DNA from: Welwitschia mirabilis
Lineage: Eukaryota; Gnetophyta; Gnetopsida; Welwitschiales
DNA length: 64,000 bases
Reading direction: 5' to 3'
NCBI GenBank assembly: GCA_051453625.1
Contig: JBOZIK010000001.1
Coordinates: forward strand, 71,769,460-71,833,459
Shown here piece after piece: positions 10,885 to 21,385 of the stretch; the stretch's first letter is position 1, and every line of letters starts with the position of its first letter. A program made the position numbers and the translations under genes. The notes beneath the pieces were generated by a model that worked only from the letters and a program-made list of their open reading frames with translations, had not been told where the DNA came from and did not search any database.

Positions 10885-12290
10885 TATTAGAGACTGATAA
10901 GGCTAAGTGGAAGGCTATGTTGTAAGACCAAATCATCCATATTTAACATCATATTTAAGGATTTTTTTAAGTCATTTAGATAGGTTTTTGGAAGAATATA
11001 AAAATTTCTTTAGATCTTCATGATCAATAAAAATTAGATAGATTTCTTATCACATTTGATTTCTTTTTTATTCTAATTGAATACTTATCTATTCTACTTT
11101 GTGAGAGGATGATACAGATGAGTGCATCGACTTAGTAGTATTTCAAATCACAAAGATCATGATAGAGATCACATGAGTAATAAAAGATTTAATGGATAAA
11201 TTTGACTATAAAAAAATAATTTAGTCCAAAATCATACTCAAGGCTGATGATCAAAGGTAATGGAGATAGAAAAGTGTGTCATCCACCTCATCATCTATAT
11301 GATACTCCCAGATGACTGAAAGATATTCTTTAATAGAAAACTCCAACTTTAGAACCATTATCTACATCATCATCTAGATAACACCCCAAATGACATATTA
11401 GCAAAATCATTATCAAGAAGTTACATGTCATGCATTTAGAAGTAGTTGAGGGTACCATCCTCCTATTCATTCTGACAATAACTAAAATAACATCTATAAT
11501 ATTCAAAGTAATAAGTGTTAAGAAGTGGTTACCACCATTATTTACCTCATATTTTGGATAATACTAGATGAACGATAGTTAGTTTTTTTTAAAAAAATAA
11601 TACTCTTTATAATAAATGTTGGTTTTGATTATGCCCTTTTACATCACACCCTTTGGCCTAACCAACCACTAATCCTACCATAAATAGACCCGCTATACCA
11701 CATTGTATCATATTTTATACATCTTAATCTTGTAATGAATTTGAGATCAAAAGAGTAAAGGGATTCATCTTAGATTGTGATAAAGGTTTTCTTGATGTTG
11801 GGCTCTAATTCTTCCACTAAAAAGCTTTTTGCTTATAAGTGGATGTAAACAATTTTATTCATGAATAAAGATAAGTTTAATTATGTTCTTTTTATAAAAT
11901 TCTTTTATCTTCCTTATAGCTTATATTAATAATAACCTAGTGGCACTATTTTATAGTTAATATGGATTATAAGAACTAATATAAGTGATATTAGGTTGGC
12001 AAATTGGTTAGTGTTTACATTTAGATTACATTCTTGCATTTTCACAATAATTCATTTCCCTTCATTTTCATCCATTGTATTCATTACATTTGCATTACTT
12101 TTAATTTTATATTTAATTTATAAAATAAAAAATTAATATCCTCTTTTCATCTAGTTTAAATCAATTTGCTGATTTCCTTTTTGAAAGTCTTTTCTAAGGT
12201 ATAACATTTTGGGTTGATCCCTCTATACAAGTGTGTTTTGTGTATGAAATTATACATTTAATTTTCATATGTTTGAATCAAAGGCATATT
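10885..12290 (+). mobile_element. LTR B, Athila-like family
   Basis: Begins 'ttagagactgataaggctaa', matching the start of LTR A, and ends around 'aacattttgggttgatccct', matching A's end. It contains palindromic motifs at 11,278-11,316 and 11,361-11,394 and a TATA-like box near 11,680. It lies downstream of pol and env-like remnants on the same strand, so it is best read as their 3' LTR. It is about 200 bp longer than A, so the two have diverged by indels. Confidence 0.6.
11680..11687 (+). promoter_or_regulatory. Decayed TATA-like box of LTR B
   Basis: ATAAATAG in 'ctaccataaatagacccgc', the counterpart of TATAAAT in LTR A and TATAAATA in LTR C. The first T is lost. Confidence 0.35.
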
Positions 12291-12332
12291 AATATAAATC
12301 ATATTTTTAAGCATAAATATGCACTACAACAT

Positions 12333-12470
12333 CCTTATCTTTCCTTCTTTCTCTATTTTCTTTTTTCTTTCTTTTCTCCTCCCTTTTACCCTCTTTACTT
12401 TCCCCATTACTTCTTTCTTTTTCTCTTTTCTTCCCCTCTTCTTCCCTCGTTTCTAATCCCCCTAACTCCA
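12333..12470. repeat. Polypyrimidine (CT) tract
   Basis: About 135 bp almost wholly C and T on the + strand (tccttctttctctattttct and onward), with only a few purines. Open frames on both strands across it are low-complexity artefacts. Confidence 0.85.
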
Positions 12471-13077
12471 TCAAGTACCTTAATTCCACATCTTGGGCAT
12501 GGAATTCCACCTAATTCCAAATCTTGGGAATGGAATCTAAGCTTATTACATACTAGGGAATGGAATATATGTTTCCATTCCTCAAATATAACTTCTCCCG
12601 ACCCCTATAATTAGGTTTTAGCTTTGGAAACATTTAAAACTTAGTTGTTTTAACCTATATTTCTTTTCCTCACCTCATGATAGTACAGGGATCCCTTTTT
12701 ACTAGTTCCCTTTAATATCCTCCACTCTTCATCATTACTATGAATTCATTGTTACCTAATTATTTACCTTTGAGGCATCATTACCAACAATTCACTAACA
12801 TGGAGTGTAGAATAGTTCTAAGGTTATAGCAAATCCTTAGGACATGCTAGAATAATGTGATGTTACCTATGATACTATACCATGGGATGAGTATTAGCCT
12901 AATGTCTAGGTAGAGGACTAATTATCTAGAGAAATGATCCTTCTTAGCATCATCAAAAATTAACTAATGAATACCATCATATCAATGACCTTACTCATGT
13001 TGATCACAATTATCATGCTAAAACTATAGCCATGATCTCCACTACCATGTATACTACCATGGCCTAGTTAATAACTA
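12471..13077. other. Unassigned DNA with ATTCC/GGAAT repeats
   Basis: At 12,480-12,590 GGAATGGAAT, TGGAATTCCA and TTCCATTCC recur in both orientations ('gggcatggaattccac', 'gggaatggaatcta', 'gggaatggaatata', 'tttccattcc'). The remainder to 13,077 shows nothing recognisable. Confidence 0.4.
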
Positions 13078-13450
13078 TGTTAACATGTAAAAATTGACAT
13101 TTATTTTAAGTGTTTTAGGTAAATTTCTTATAAATGAAGACATTAATTTAATTATTTCAATTATAAGATATGCTTTCTATTATTTTTAATGTAAAATTTA
13201 ATATTATATTTTTCTTCATATTAATTGCATATTTTTAGCCACATTTTAGAACACATGATGAAAGATAGACATAATTCTATACAAAATAATAGTGGCAAGG
13301 GAGAGATAAGGTGTTGACATGTAGCAGTAGCATTAGAAGACATGCAGAAGAGGTATGTAAAGATGGCACTAGGTACTTGTGGTAATAGCACTGGTTACTA
13401 GAGGAATCCAGCTCCAAAAAACATGTGTTTAACTTATAATAATAAATATT

Positions 13451-13650
13451 CTACTTAATGCTATATAATGATCCCCACCAAATACTATAAGACAACCTCT
13501 ATCAAATGCAAAATGATAAAGATTTCACCTAATGCTAGAGGATATAATCTTATCTACCTAACACTATAAGATAACCTTCATTAAATGCTATAAGATAGAA
13601 TCTTATCTACCTTTTATTAAATGATGAACATTCTACCTAATGCTACAAGC
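13451..13650. repeat. Tandem repeats, about 8 units of ~25 bp
   Basis: Variants of ACCTAATGCTATAAGATAA start near 13,451, 13,477, 13,501, 13,527, 13,556, 13,580, 13,614 and 13,633. They lie just upstream of the TATA-like box at 13,688. Confidence 0.6.
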
Positions 13651-13687
13651 CAAGAGCTTGTAACCATCCCTCATCTCGACATCTTCC

Positions 13688-13695
13688 TATAAAAG
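13688..13695 (+). promoter_or_regulatory. TATA-like box of the orphan LTR
   Basis: TATAAAAG in 'atcttcctataaaagggaaa', in a locally GC-richer setting typical of plant LTR promoters. Confidence 0.45.
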
Positions 13696-14087
13696 GGAAA
13701 TAAACCATTTATTATATTCATCTTTGCCTTGTAAACGTTGGAGCACTTTGGAGCATCAACTTAGAATGGCTTTTTAGGTAACTCTTTAGGAGAATGAACT
13801 AGTTCTTAAGGATTATCTAAAAAGTTCTTCTTCTTTCTTCTTTCTTTGCTATAATATTATTCCTATTTTGCAATATAGAAGATTTTTTCTTTGACTTTGA
13901 TTCATGAGTAATGTCATAATTAGAATGCTTAGGGAACTACTTTTATTACCAAGTTAATTTGATTTGTGTGAATACACTAATTTGTGTGAATACACTTTTA
14001 TCAATTAATCTTTTAGATTTATAGATCTTTAGTACTTTAGGTCCTTACTTTCTATTATTATTTCAAGGTTAAACTTTTACTAGTTAT

Positions 14088-15029
14088 CATATGGAGGGTG
14101 AGATTAGGCCCCATGACTTGAGCCAAATGCACTTAATAGTTTAAAGTGTTTTACAGGAAGGAGCAATCATATAACATTTAATTGAAGGAGTACTTAAGGA
14201 TGAACTGGTAATACCTTATTTTGCTTTCCTTTTCTCTAAGATGAATTTAAACCTTAAAATCACTTCAACTCTTCTTCTATTTTCTTTTCATTTTTTTAAC
14301 TTGTTTTAAAGTTAAAGTGGCATAAAACTGATTCAAAACCTAAGGTTATTCCTAAAAATGAATGATAGAAATGTCAAAAATTATCTTATATCTGAGGCAT
14401 TGTACTACAATTAATAGATTAAACGAAAAACATTAAAGATGGAAGAGATACTAATAAGTTGAGGTAGTTTTAGCTAATATGTAGTAGAAATTTTTTTTTT
14501 GGTCTAAAGTATTTGACATGGCATAATCCTTACATTCTTTAGTATATTATAGGTTATTATAGAATTTACTCCTTATAAATGTGTTCCATGATAAGATTAA
14601 ACTCTTTAAAATTCATACATCTTCTATGTTAATCAATTAGATCATTGGTTTTAGGTTTTACATTTTAAGTTTTTTATTCTTATACTTATCTACATTTGTA
14701 ATTTTAGTTACAAAGTAATCCACCATTACTAATGAATCATCTAATCTATTAACTAAATCTAGTGTTCTAATATGAAATTCATACAAGACTTTAAATGATT
14801 TTTTTTGTGATTCTATTAATATCATTATTGTAGGTAAAATCTACATGAGAGATATTTTCAATGCTTCTATTCACAAATTTTATCTATTCATTCATTTATG
14901 AATAATAAGTAGAAGAGAACTATAACTTATTTTCAAGTAACTTCTAGAGACTTTTCCAAATGTATGAAATAAATTTTACACTTGTATTTGAAATAATGGT
15001 ATTAGATAATTAATGTAATATAAAACATC
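14088..15029. other. Unassigned, probably degraded chromovirus DNA
   Basis: No readable motif. It lies downstream (- strand) of an integrase core, so the rest of integrase and a 3' region are plausible. Confidence 0.3.
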
Positions 15030-15301
15030 ATGGAAGAATAATTAGAGAATAAATTTATCACATAAAGAATCACTAGTCTTACCAAAAGAAATAAAGTATG
15101 CTATCTTGCTAAGTCTATTTATCATAACTAGTATGAGGTAATTACTTCTTTTTAAGCAAGGTAATCTTAGAATGAAATCCATTATTACATCTTTGTAAGG
15201 TTACATAGGAACTATTAATGCATATATAATACTAAATTTAAAGATACTCCTCTATCTCTTTGGCATATTCCACACTTATTTATCCACTTCTACATGTTGC
15301 T
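15030..15301 (-). pseudogene. Chromovirus (Ty3/gypsy) integrase core relic
   Basis: Read on the - strand from 15,191 the frame gives DVIMDFILRLPCLKRSNYLI and LVMINRLSKIAYFISFGKTS. This is the start of the integrase catalytic core of Reina/CRM/Tekay-type elements: 'D.SMDFV.GLP', 'VVVDR.SKMAHFIP', 'KT.D'. The first catalytic Asp position (in VIMDF) is intact. Just upstream (15,192-15,301) 'CRSG.ISVEYAKEIEEYL' across a stop corresponds to the tail of the zinc-binding H2C2 region, shifted in frame. Integrase inserts the element's cDNA into host chromatin. Neither RT nor a chromodomain can be read nearby. The element family is clear; its boundaries are not. Confidence 0.65.
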
Positions 15302-16601
15302 ATATAGGTTGGGAAATAGTATTTTGTCCATACCAAGTTATAAGTCTTGTTTAGAATAAATTATCTTTTAATACTTCCAAAATGATTTTTCTACAAACTT
15401 TGAACCCTAATAAATCATCTAGGAACATGTAATTTTCCATTCTTATAGAGCAAGTGATCTTAGAGATGAAAATATTTCTAATTATGAACCTATAAATGCT
15501 TCCTTACAGTATTTCAAACTTCATAAAAATCTTATCACATTCATATAAATTTAAAAGACGTATATTATGAATTAGACTACCTTTTCTGAGCTTCATTTAT
15601 ATTCTTATTATCTTTATTTTAAATTTAACTAGTATTTAACTCTAGTTCATAATTGTTATTTTGCATTCATGACATGTTCTTTTATTAACAACTTGTACTA
15701 ATGAAAGTTTTTCTGATGGCTCCTAAGGCTATCTCTTCTTAGAAGCCTTAAAAAAATAAAAATATGTGGACCCCTAGAACCATCTACTTTCTATACATTA
15801 CATTATAGAATCCTTCTTTAAAATGGATAAATGGGTGATAAGTACATTTGAAGTTAAGTTTTTAAAGGTAGATTCTTTTGAGTTAAAGTCTTCTACATTT
15901 CCATCCTAGGTTTTGAGTATTTTGATGATGTCTTAACTAAGTTTAAGAAATGACTAAAAAATAATTATAAGTTATACCATAGTGGTATCATAGAGTGAGT
16001 GAATTACATACTTCTTGATATGATGTGAGAAATGCTGATATATAAGGAGCTAGCTTTCTAATTATAAAGAGAAGCATTAGGCACTATTATTCAAACATTA
16101 AAAATTATATAATGAATTAATAGATAATGAGCTATTGAGTGGTGAATATGACATACTAAAGGTATTACACATTTCAAAGCATTTATATTTTATTGTTAGA
16201 TAGATTTGTCCTCATATAGATTCAAATTAAGCTTTAATTACATACTAGTTGGGTATTTTTATTAGGTATAATGTTGATACTAAGCTATGTTTTTCAAATT
16301 AGCAACATATAGTTATTTTCTATGATTTAGTAATTTTAAACTTAGAATAAGATCTCATTACATTAGAATAAAAAGTAAAAATTCATTATGTTTATCACTA
16401 TGATAAGATATTTAGTGATGTATATGCATAGATTTCAGTCTTTAGGAGCATTAACATGAAAAAATTATTTCAAGTATGTTAGGATAATTTATCATAATTC
16501 AAGAAATGAATTTAACTATTTTAATTCTACATTATGTTTTATTATCATTTTTATGTCATATTTGATTATATGCTTTTTCCACAACATTTTTAGAATTTTA
16601 A
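15302..16601. other. Unassigned; one PBS-like site
   Basis: No domain recognised. TGGTATCA at 15,983-15,990, preceded by 'ttataccatag', looks like an LTR end followed by a Met-type PBS on the + strand, but the remainder of the PBS (tagagtgag) does not match well. Confidence 0.25.
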
Positions 16602-16802
16602 TTACATTTGGAGCTCATGCCAAAAGAAGGATTCATTCTTGCACAAAACATTAGCAATGCTAGATGGATGTATAGTGGCGTTGATTATTTGAGAAATTTT
16701 ACTCCAAAATGTATGGCCTAGATTTACCATGAATAAGTAATCTATTTTTGGTTCTGATCCAAGCCACTTGCTACACTCTAATCTGCTATTAACTATAGCC
16801 AT
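16602..16802 (-). other. Unrecognised 66-codon open frame
   Basis: Encodes a short basic/aromatic peptide (motifs LECSKWLGSEPKIDYLFMVN and a C-terminal FFWHEL). It is not placed in any family. It lies between transposon relics and has no flanking promoter or splice evidence, so it may be chance or part of a gag/pol relic. Confidence 0.15.
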
Positions 16803-18304
16803 AAAGTGATTGATTTTACATTAAAACCCTAGCATTAAAAACACCAAAATTTAAAATCTTAGCTGTTATTCTAGAGGAAATGCATTTTTAATTTTAAATC
16901 ATTCCCTTAGAGTGGACTACCTCTTAAGGATAGCATGACATTTTAATTATGGCTTGATGTTTTCTAATAATGTATTCTAACTTTACTATATTTTATCTAA
17001 TAAAATTTTGATATTCTTTCAATTTATCTCTTCATTTTAAGTATGTCTCGTGACATAATTTTAATGCTTTTATAAATCAAAGAAATGGTAGTTGATTCTT
17101 TGATGTAATATTTTTTATAGCAAATATGAATGATATTACATACTTATTATGCTTGAGTTTACACTAAAGCTTGTTGATACTTTTATATTACTTATAAGTG
17201 ATTTCTTCATGCTTTCATCTTATTTTATGGTTTATATTAATGTATAATGGTATTTGGAAATTTTACCTACTCTTCATGATTATATAAGTATGCTATAAGA
17301 GCCAAAATGACTTGAGGTCTTCACTAATACTCATATAATGAATGAAATTATGTTATCATGATTAATATTTAATGAAGATTAATATTTTCAATTTAATAAT
17401 GAGGTGAATCTATTTATATTATAGTAACTCTTTTCATTGTTATTATGTTCATTCTAGATTTTGAGAGATGTGCTTCATTCTTAGATTTAATCTTTAATCT
17501 TCATTAATAGTTGCCTTAAATTCTATTTTCTTTTTTCTAAAATTTCTTTTTATTACATTTGGCTTTGTTCTTTCTTTATAAAAATTTATTACATCTGTTC
17601 TTGAGGAATAAGAACAATGAAATTGTACTATAAATGAAAGTTTTAGTTTTTATGTAGTAAAACTTTCAGTGTAATCTCATACTATTTGTGTTCCTAGTGT
17701 GATATTATGTTATCATTTATCGATATTATGAGAGAATCATAACCATATTTTCACCACAAATAAGAAGTGTAAGTTATATATTAGATGTTATCAATTAGAA
17801 TTAAATCCAAAAATTTACATGTAAATGGATTGATTAATTATTTAAGCTATCACAACAATATAATGCTCAGTATCTAGAATAAAGAATAAAACTACAAGAA
17901 GTTTAAGCTTACAAGGAAAAAATAAGGCTTTTGATAATGAAAAGGTTTTTAACATAGAAAAGATAATGCAAGGATTATAAACTCATCATTATAATCCTTA
18001 GACATCATAAAGGACCTTATCTTTTAAAGGATTTAATGTTAAATGAAGTTAGAAAATTAAAAACTTAGTAAGGAAGTCCAATTTATCAAGTAAGAAAGGA
18101 TGAAAATATTAAAATTAGAAAAGACTCATAAGGATTTACCTTAATTATAGTATTAAAACAAAAGTATTTAAGAAGGTACTAAAGCATCAAGAATAGATAG
18201 ATGTAACAAAGATGAAAGACTAATCTTTAATACAAAAGAACACTTTGGATAATAAAGTGATAAAAAATAAGTTATTTTTCTAGAATGAGTACAATACTAA
18301 TAAA
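16803..18304. other. Unassigned AT-rich DNA
   Basis: No ORF, repeat or family motif recognised on either strand. May include the upstream part of the copia relic that starts at 18.3 kb. Confidence 0.4.
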
Positions 18305-18885
18305 ATATTAAAAATGTCAAAGGCTATATTGTTTAAGAAAGGATTAAGATAGAAACATGAAGTGGACTATGTTTAAGTTTGTGCACTAGTAGCAAAGTGG
18401 TAGACCATTAGTACATTAGATCGATTAGTCATGAAGAAAGATTGGAAAATGCATTATCTTGATGTAAGGATAAAATTCCTATATATATATATATCAAAAA
18501 TGTCAAAGGCTATATTGTTTAAGAAAGGATTAAGATAGAAACATGAAGTGAACTATGTTTAAGTTTTTGCACTAGTAGCAAAGTGGTAGACCATTAGTAC
18601 ATTAGATCGATTAGTCATGAAGAAAGATTGGAAAATGCATTATCNNNNNNNNNNNNNNNNNNNNNNNNNNNNNNNNNNNNNNNNNNNNNNNNNNNNNNNN
18701 NNNNNNNNNNNNNNNNNNNNNNNNNNNNNNNNNNNNNNNNNNNNNNNNNNNNNNNNNNNNNNNNNNNNNNNNNNNNNNNNNNNNNNNNNNNNNNNNNNNN
18801 NNNNATGAAGAAAGATTGGAAAATGCATTATCTTGATGTAAAGATAAAATTCCTATATATCTATATATATATATATATATATTAA
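18305..18885 (+). repeat. Three tandem 186-bp copies of a copia RT segment
   Basis: Copy 1 (landmark tgtcaaagg at 18,315) and copy 2 (18,501) differ at only about two positions over ~145 bp. A third copy emerges from the N gap at 18,805 (atgaagaaagattgg; same landmark at 18,431 and 18,617). Period 186, then 188 across the gap. Each copy ends in an (AT)n run. The unit encodes RLVMKKDWKMHYLDVKIKF, the 'A...W.L.QLDVK.AFLNG' start of Ty1/copia RT. Confidence 0.85.
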
Positions 18886-19500
18886 GTAGGGGATTTACAT
18901 AAATCATTTTAAAGTCTTTAAGATGAAAAGAAAATAGTAGTAAATATGTACATGTAAGAAGTTATAGTATGATCTAAAGCAAGCATGAAATACATGGTAC
19001 ATTATGTTGAAGGATATATTGGTGAAATAGGCTTTAATATGTATGAATATCAAGATACTAATGCTAATGTGAGAAATACAAAAGCACATAACTCATTATA
19101 TTTATGAATGACATCTTAACCACCATATAAGACAAGTAGTACATTAAGAAGATAAAGAAAGACTTTGCAAAGTAGTTGAAAATAATGGATTTGCATTTGA
19201 TGAAGTATTAATTTGGTATGAAAGTGATTTAAAAAATAATAAAAATGATTTACTTAGTTAAAATAAATTTTAATATAGTAGAGAAATTTAGCACGAAGAA
19301 TATAAAAAAATTACTACATCAATGAAATAGATTCTACATTCAATTATTGATAAACAATTATTAGATGTAGGTAAAATGCTATGTTAAAAATTGATAGAAT
19401 GTATAATTCATGCGATAAGTACTAGCATCAACATTTCATATGTAGTTGATCCAAGTTTTGAAATACTTAAAAAAAATGAAGAATCTTAAACTACTATTTT
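18400..19500 (+). pseudogene. Ty1/copia reverse transcriptase relic
   Basis: Traces in order on the + strand: WKMHYLDVKIKF (18,830s; the first catalytic Asp, in LDVK, is retained). Then around 18,950-19,080 a frame-shifted 'LY-LKQA' region and a stretch ending VRNTKAHNSLYL. Then FMNDILT at 19,101-19,121, which corresponds to the YVDD-type catalytic loop. Here the first Asp is Asn (AAT at 19,107-19,109), so the polymerase site is destroyed. RT copies element RNA into cDNA in cytoplasmic particles. Many stops and frameshifts are present. No LTRs could be assigned. It lies directly upstream of, and in opposite orientation to, the copia element at 19.8 kb. Confidence 0.65.
18645..18804. other. 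Assembly gap (160 N)
   Basis: Run of N inside the 186-bp tandem array. Its size agrees with the repeat period (next landmark 188 bp on), so the gap size is believable if there are three copies. Confidence 0.99.
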
Positions 19501-19822
19501 AGCAAGATGAAAACTTCAAACTTAGAAAATTCTGAGGTTTTAACTTTAGTTCTCATTAAGATATAAGAAATTATACAATTAAATATCTAAAATTCTTAGG
19601 ATAGTCACCAATTTCATGAAATTTTAAAAGATAGAATACTATAACATATTTATTGACTAAAGAAAACATAGGTGATAGCATGTAAAATGAGTAAGGGAAT
19701 GACTAAAATATAAATCTATTAAAAATTATAAATATTTCATAGAAAAGAATGACAAATTTATATATAAATAATTAATCATTTATCCATATACTAAAGAATA
19801 TAGTTTTTCTAAATAGAAAAAG

Positions 19823-21385
19823 TTAGGATCATTGAAGGGAAGGGGTGAATGAGTTCTACTAAATAAAAATTTTAACCAATAATAGAATGAAAAAGCACAA
19901 TAATAAATACCTTATCAAGATAATGTGGCTTTCCAACCTAGGTATGTCCACATGCAGAGGGTAGCTTTCTCTCATACCTCTAGATAGTATTTTACCTATA
20001 ATAAAATAGTGATTTTTAAAATACTACCAACCTTCTAACAAGTATGAGTTTTCTTATAAGAAAGCACTCTCTTCCCCATAGGAAAATAATGGGTTTTTAA
20101 TGAATCACAAACCTTATAATAATGATAGTCTCCTCATAAGGCAACACTCTCTTCTCCTTAGGGAAATAGTGGTTTTTTGATTTACTAATAACCTTACAAT
20201 AATTAAAGTCTCCTTGAAAGGTAGAATTCCCTTCCCCTCAGGGAAATAATGGTTTTTTAGATCACTACTAATCTCATAATAATGCAAGTTCTCACAGCAA
20301 TAATCTCAATGTACACTTGTACAAGGGTTACCTTACGACGAGTTTGATTTAATATAAGAATGGAATTATAATAATATTTAAAAATAAGATAGTCCAATAA
20401 TGTAAGATCCACAAATACAATGTGGCAACAAGCCTAAAAGATGTATCTTTAAAGAGAGCTTGAGTTCCTTCTTGTTGTTGTTATCATGAGTGTAAACAAA
20501 TGATTTAGTGATGAGAGATCCAATAACAAAAAATGTAAGCACTATAAGCTTCTTTACAAATGATATCTTTAATATTTAATAAGAATTTCTAATCACCCAT
20601 GCATTCCTCAATATGTAGGAATTTTTATCATTTTGTACTAAAGAAGTATGATCGTTGAAGCACTAAAAGTTGTAATTTATTCTATGACATCAAACCTTTA
20701 TACCACTAAAGAAAAACAAGCCGTTTGACCTAAAATAGTAAACATCTAAACTTTGTAATAATCGTAAAATGGATAAGAAATGCTTAAGTGTCAAGTGTGC
20801 ATCTTTATATTTAATCAATGTGAACTTTAATCTAAGAAATCTTCAAATTTATAGACATCTACTAACATTCAAATGTCTTTTCCTTATAGATGTTTTTAGT
20901 AAACTTACCTAGAAATTGATGAAAATTGATCTATATAATATTTATGCTTTGTGATCATGAATACATGATGTAAAAGTTAATAGCTCATCTAAAATATAAA
21001 ATATTAGTCATAATAAAAAATAATGCTATTATCTATTTTAGTTTAGTATAGACATTTTCAAACATGTAGATTTCTTCATCTATATTAGGTTAAACTTTCA
21101 TCATAGTTGTCCTTGATGAGATAGTCCCCTGTGATTAGAAAGTTAATATATTATAGACATCTTTAAGTGTCTATAATATTCACCATAGATATCTTACATT
21201 TAGTGGATGTCTTTAGATAATTGATCTTTTAATTTTAATTTTGATCCTTTACATGAAATATCATCTTTAAACATTTGTCGTTGACTTGTACTTATTTTGA
21301 TATGATTTTCTTTTGCAATGCCCTGTCTACACAATGACATAAAATATTTGATAAGTGAAATTATTAGAACTAGATTTATTAAAAA
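19823..21385 (-). repeat. 3' LTR of the copia element (left copy)
   Basis: Direct repeat of 26,260-27,790. Shared blocks include 'ggggtgaatgagttctact', 'gtagctttctctcatacct', 'agtttgatttaatataagaa', 'tgtaaacaaatgatttagtg' and 'gacataaaatatttgataag'. It holds four ~80-bp tandem units (20,031-20,350) and a series of decayed AGACGTCT sites (20,850-21,215). An 81-codon open frame at its inner end is chance. Confidence 0.8.
20031..20350. repeat. Four ~80-bp tandem units in the left copia LTR
   Basis: Unit starts (ccttMYaataat...) at 20,031, 20,112, 20,192 and 20,272, spacing 80-81. Each unit has a CCT(C/T)G(C/A)AAGG-like palindrome followed by a TTCCC(C)..(G)GGAA dyad. Confidence 0.8.

Larger units (their letters stand above)
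13078..14087 (+). mobile_element. Orphan LTR-like block
   Basis: Starts near TGTTAACATG and ends near 'tactagttatca'. A GC-richer lead-in followed by TATAAAAG at 13,688 and 'gccttgtaaacg' about 40 bp later has the look of an LTR promoter and transcript start. Internal ~25-bp repeats lie upstream in the presumed U3. No matching second LTR and no gag-pol on the + strand follow, so it may be solo. Boundaries are inferred. Confidence 0.4.

Noticed and set aside
12231-12614. A 127-codon + frame and a 67-codon - frame in the CT-rich tract.
   Set aside because: Low-complexity translation (Phe/Ser/Pro/Leu or Glu/Lys/Arg); no domain; explained by base composition.
20031-20350. The 80-bp units with dyads considered as tRNA genes or terminators.
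   Set aside because: No cloverleaf or anticodon arm; the units recur in both LTRs of a copia element.
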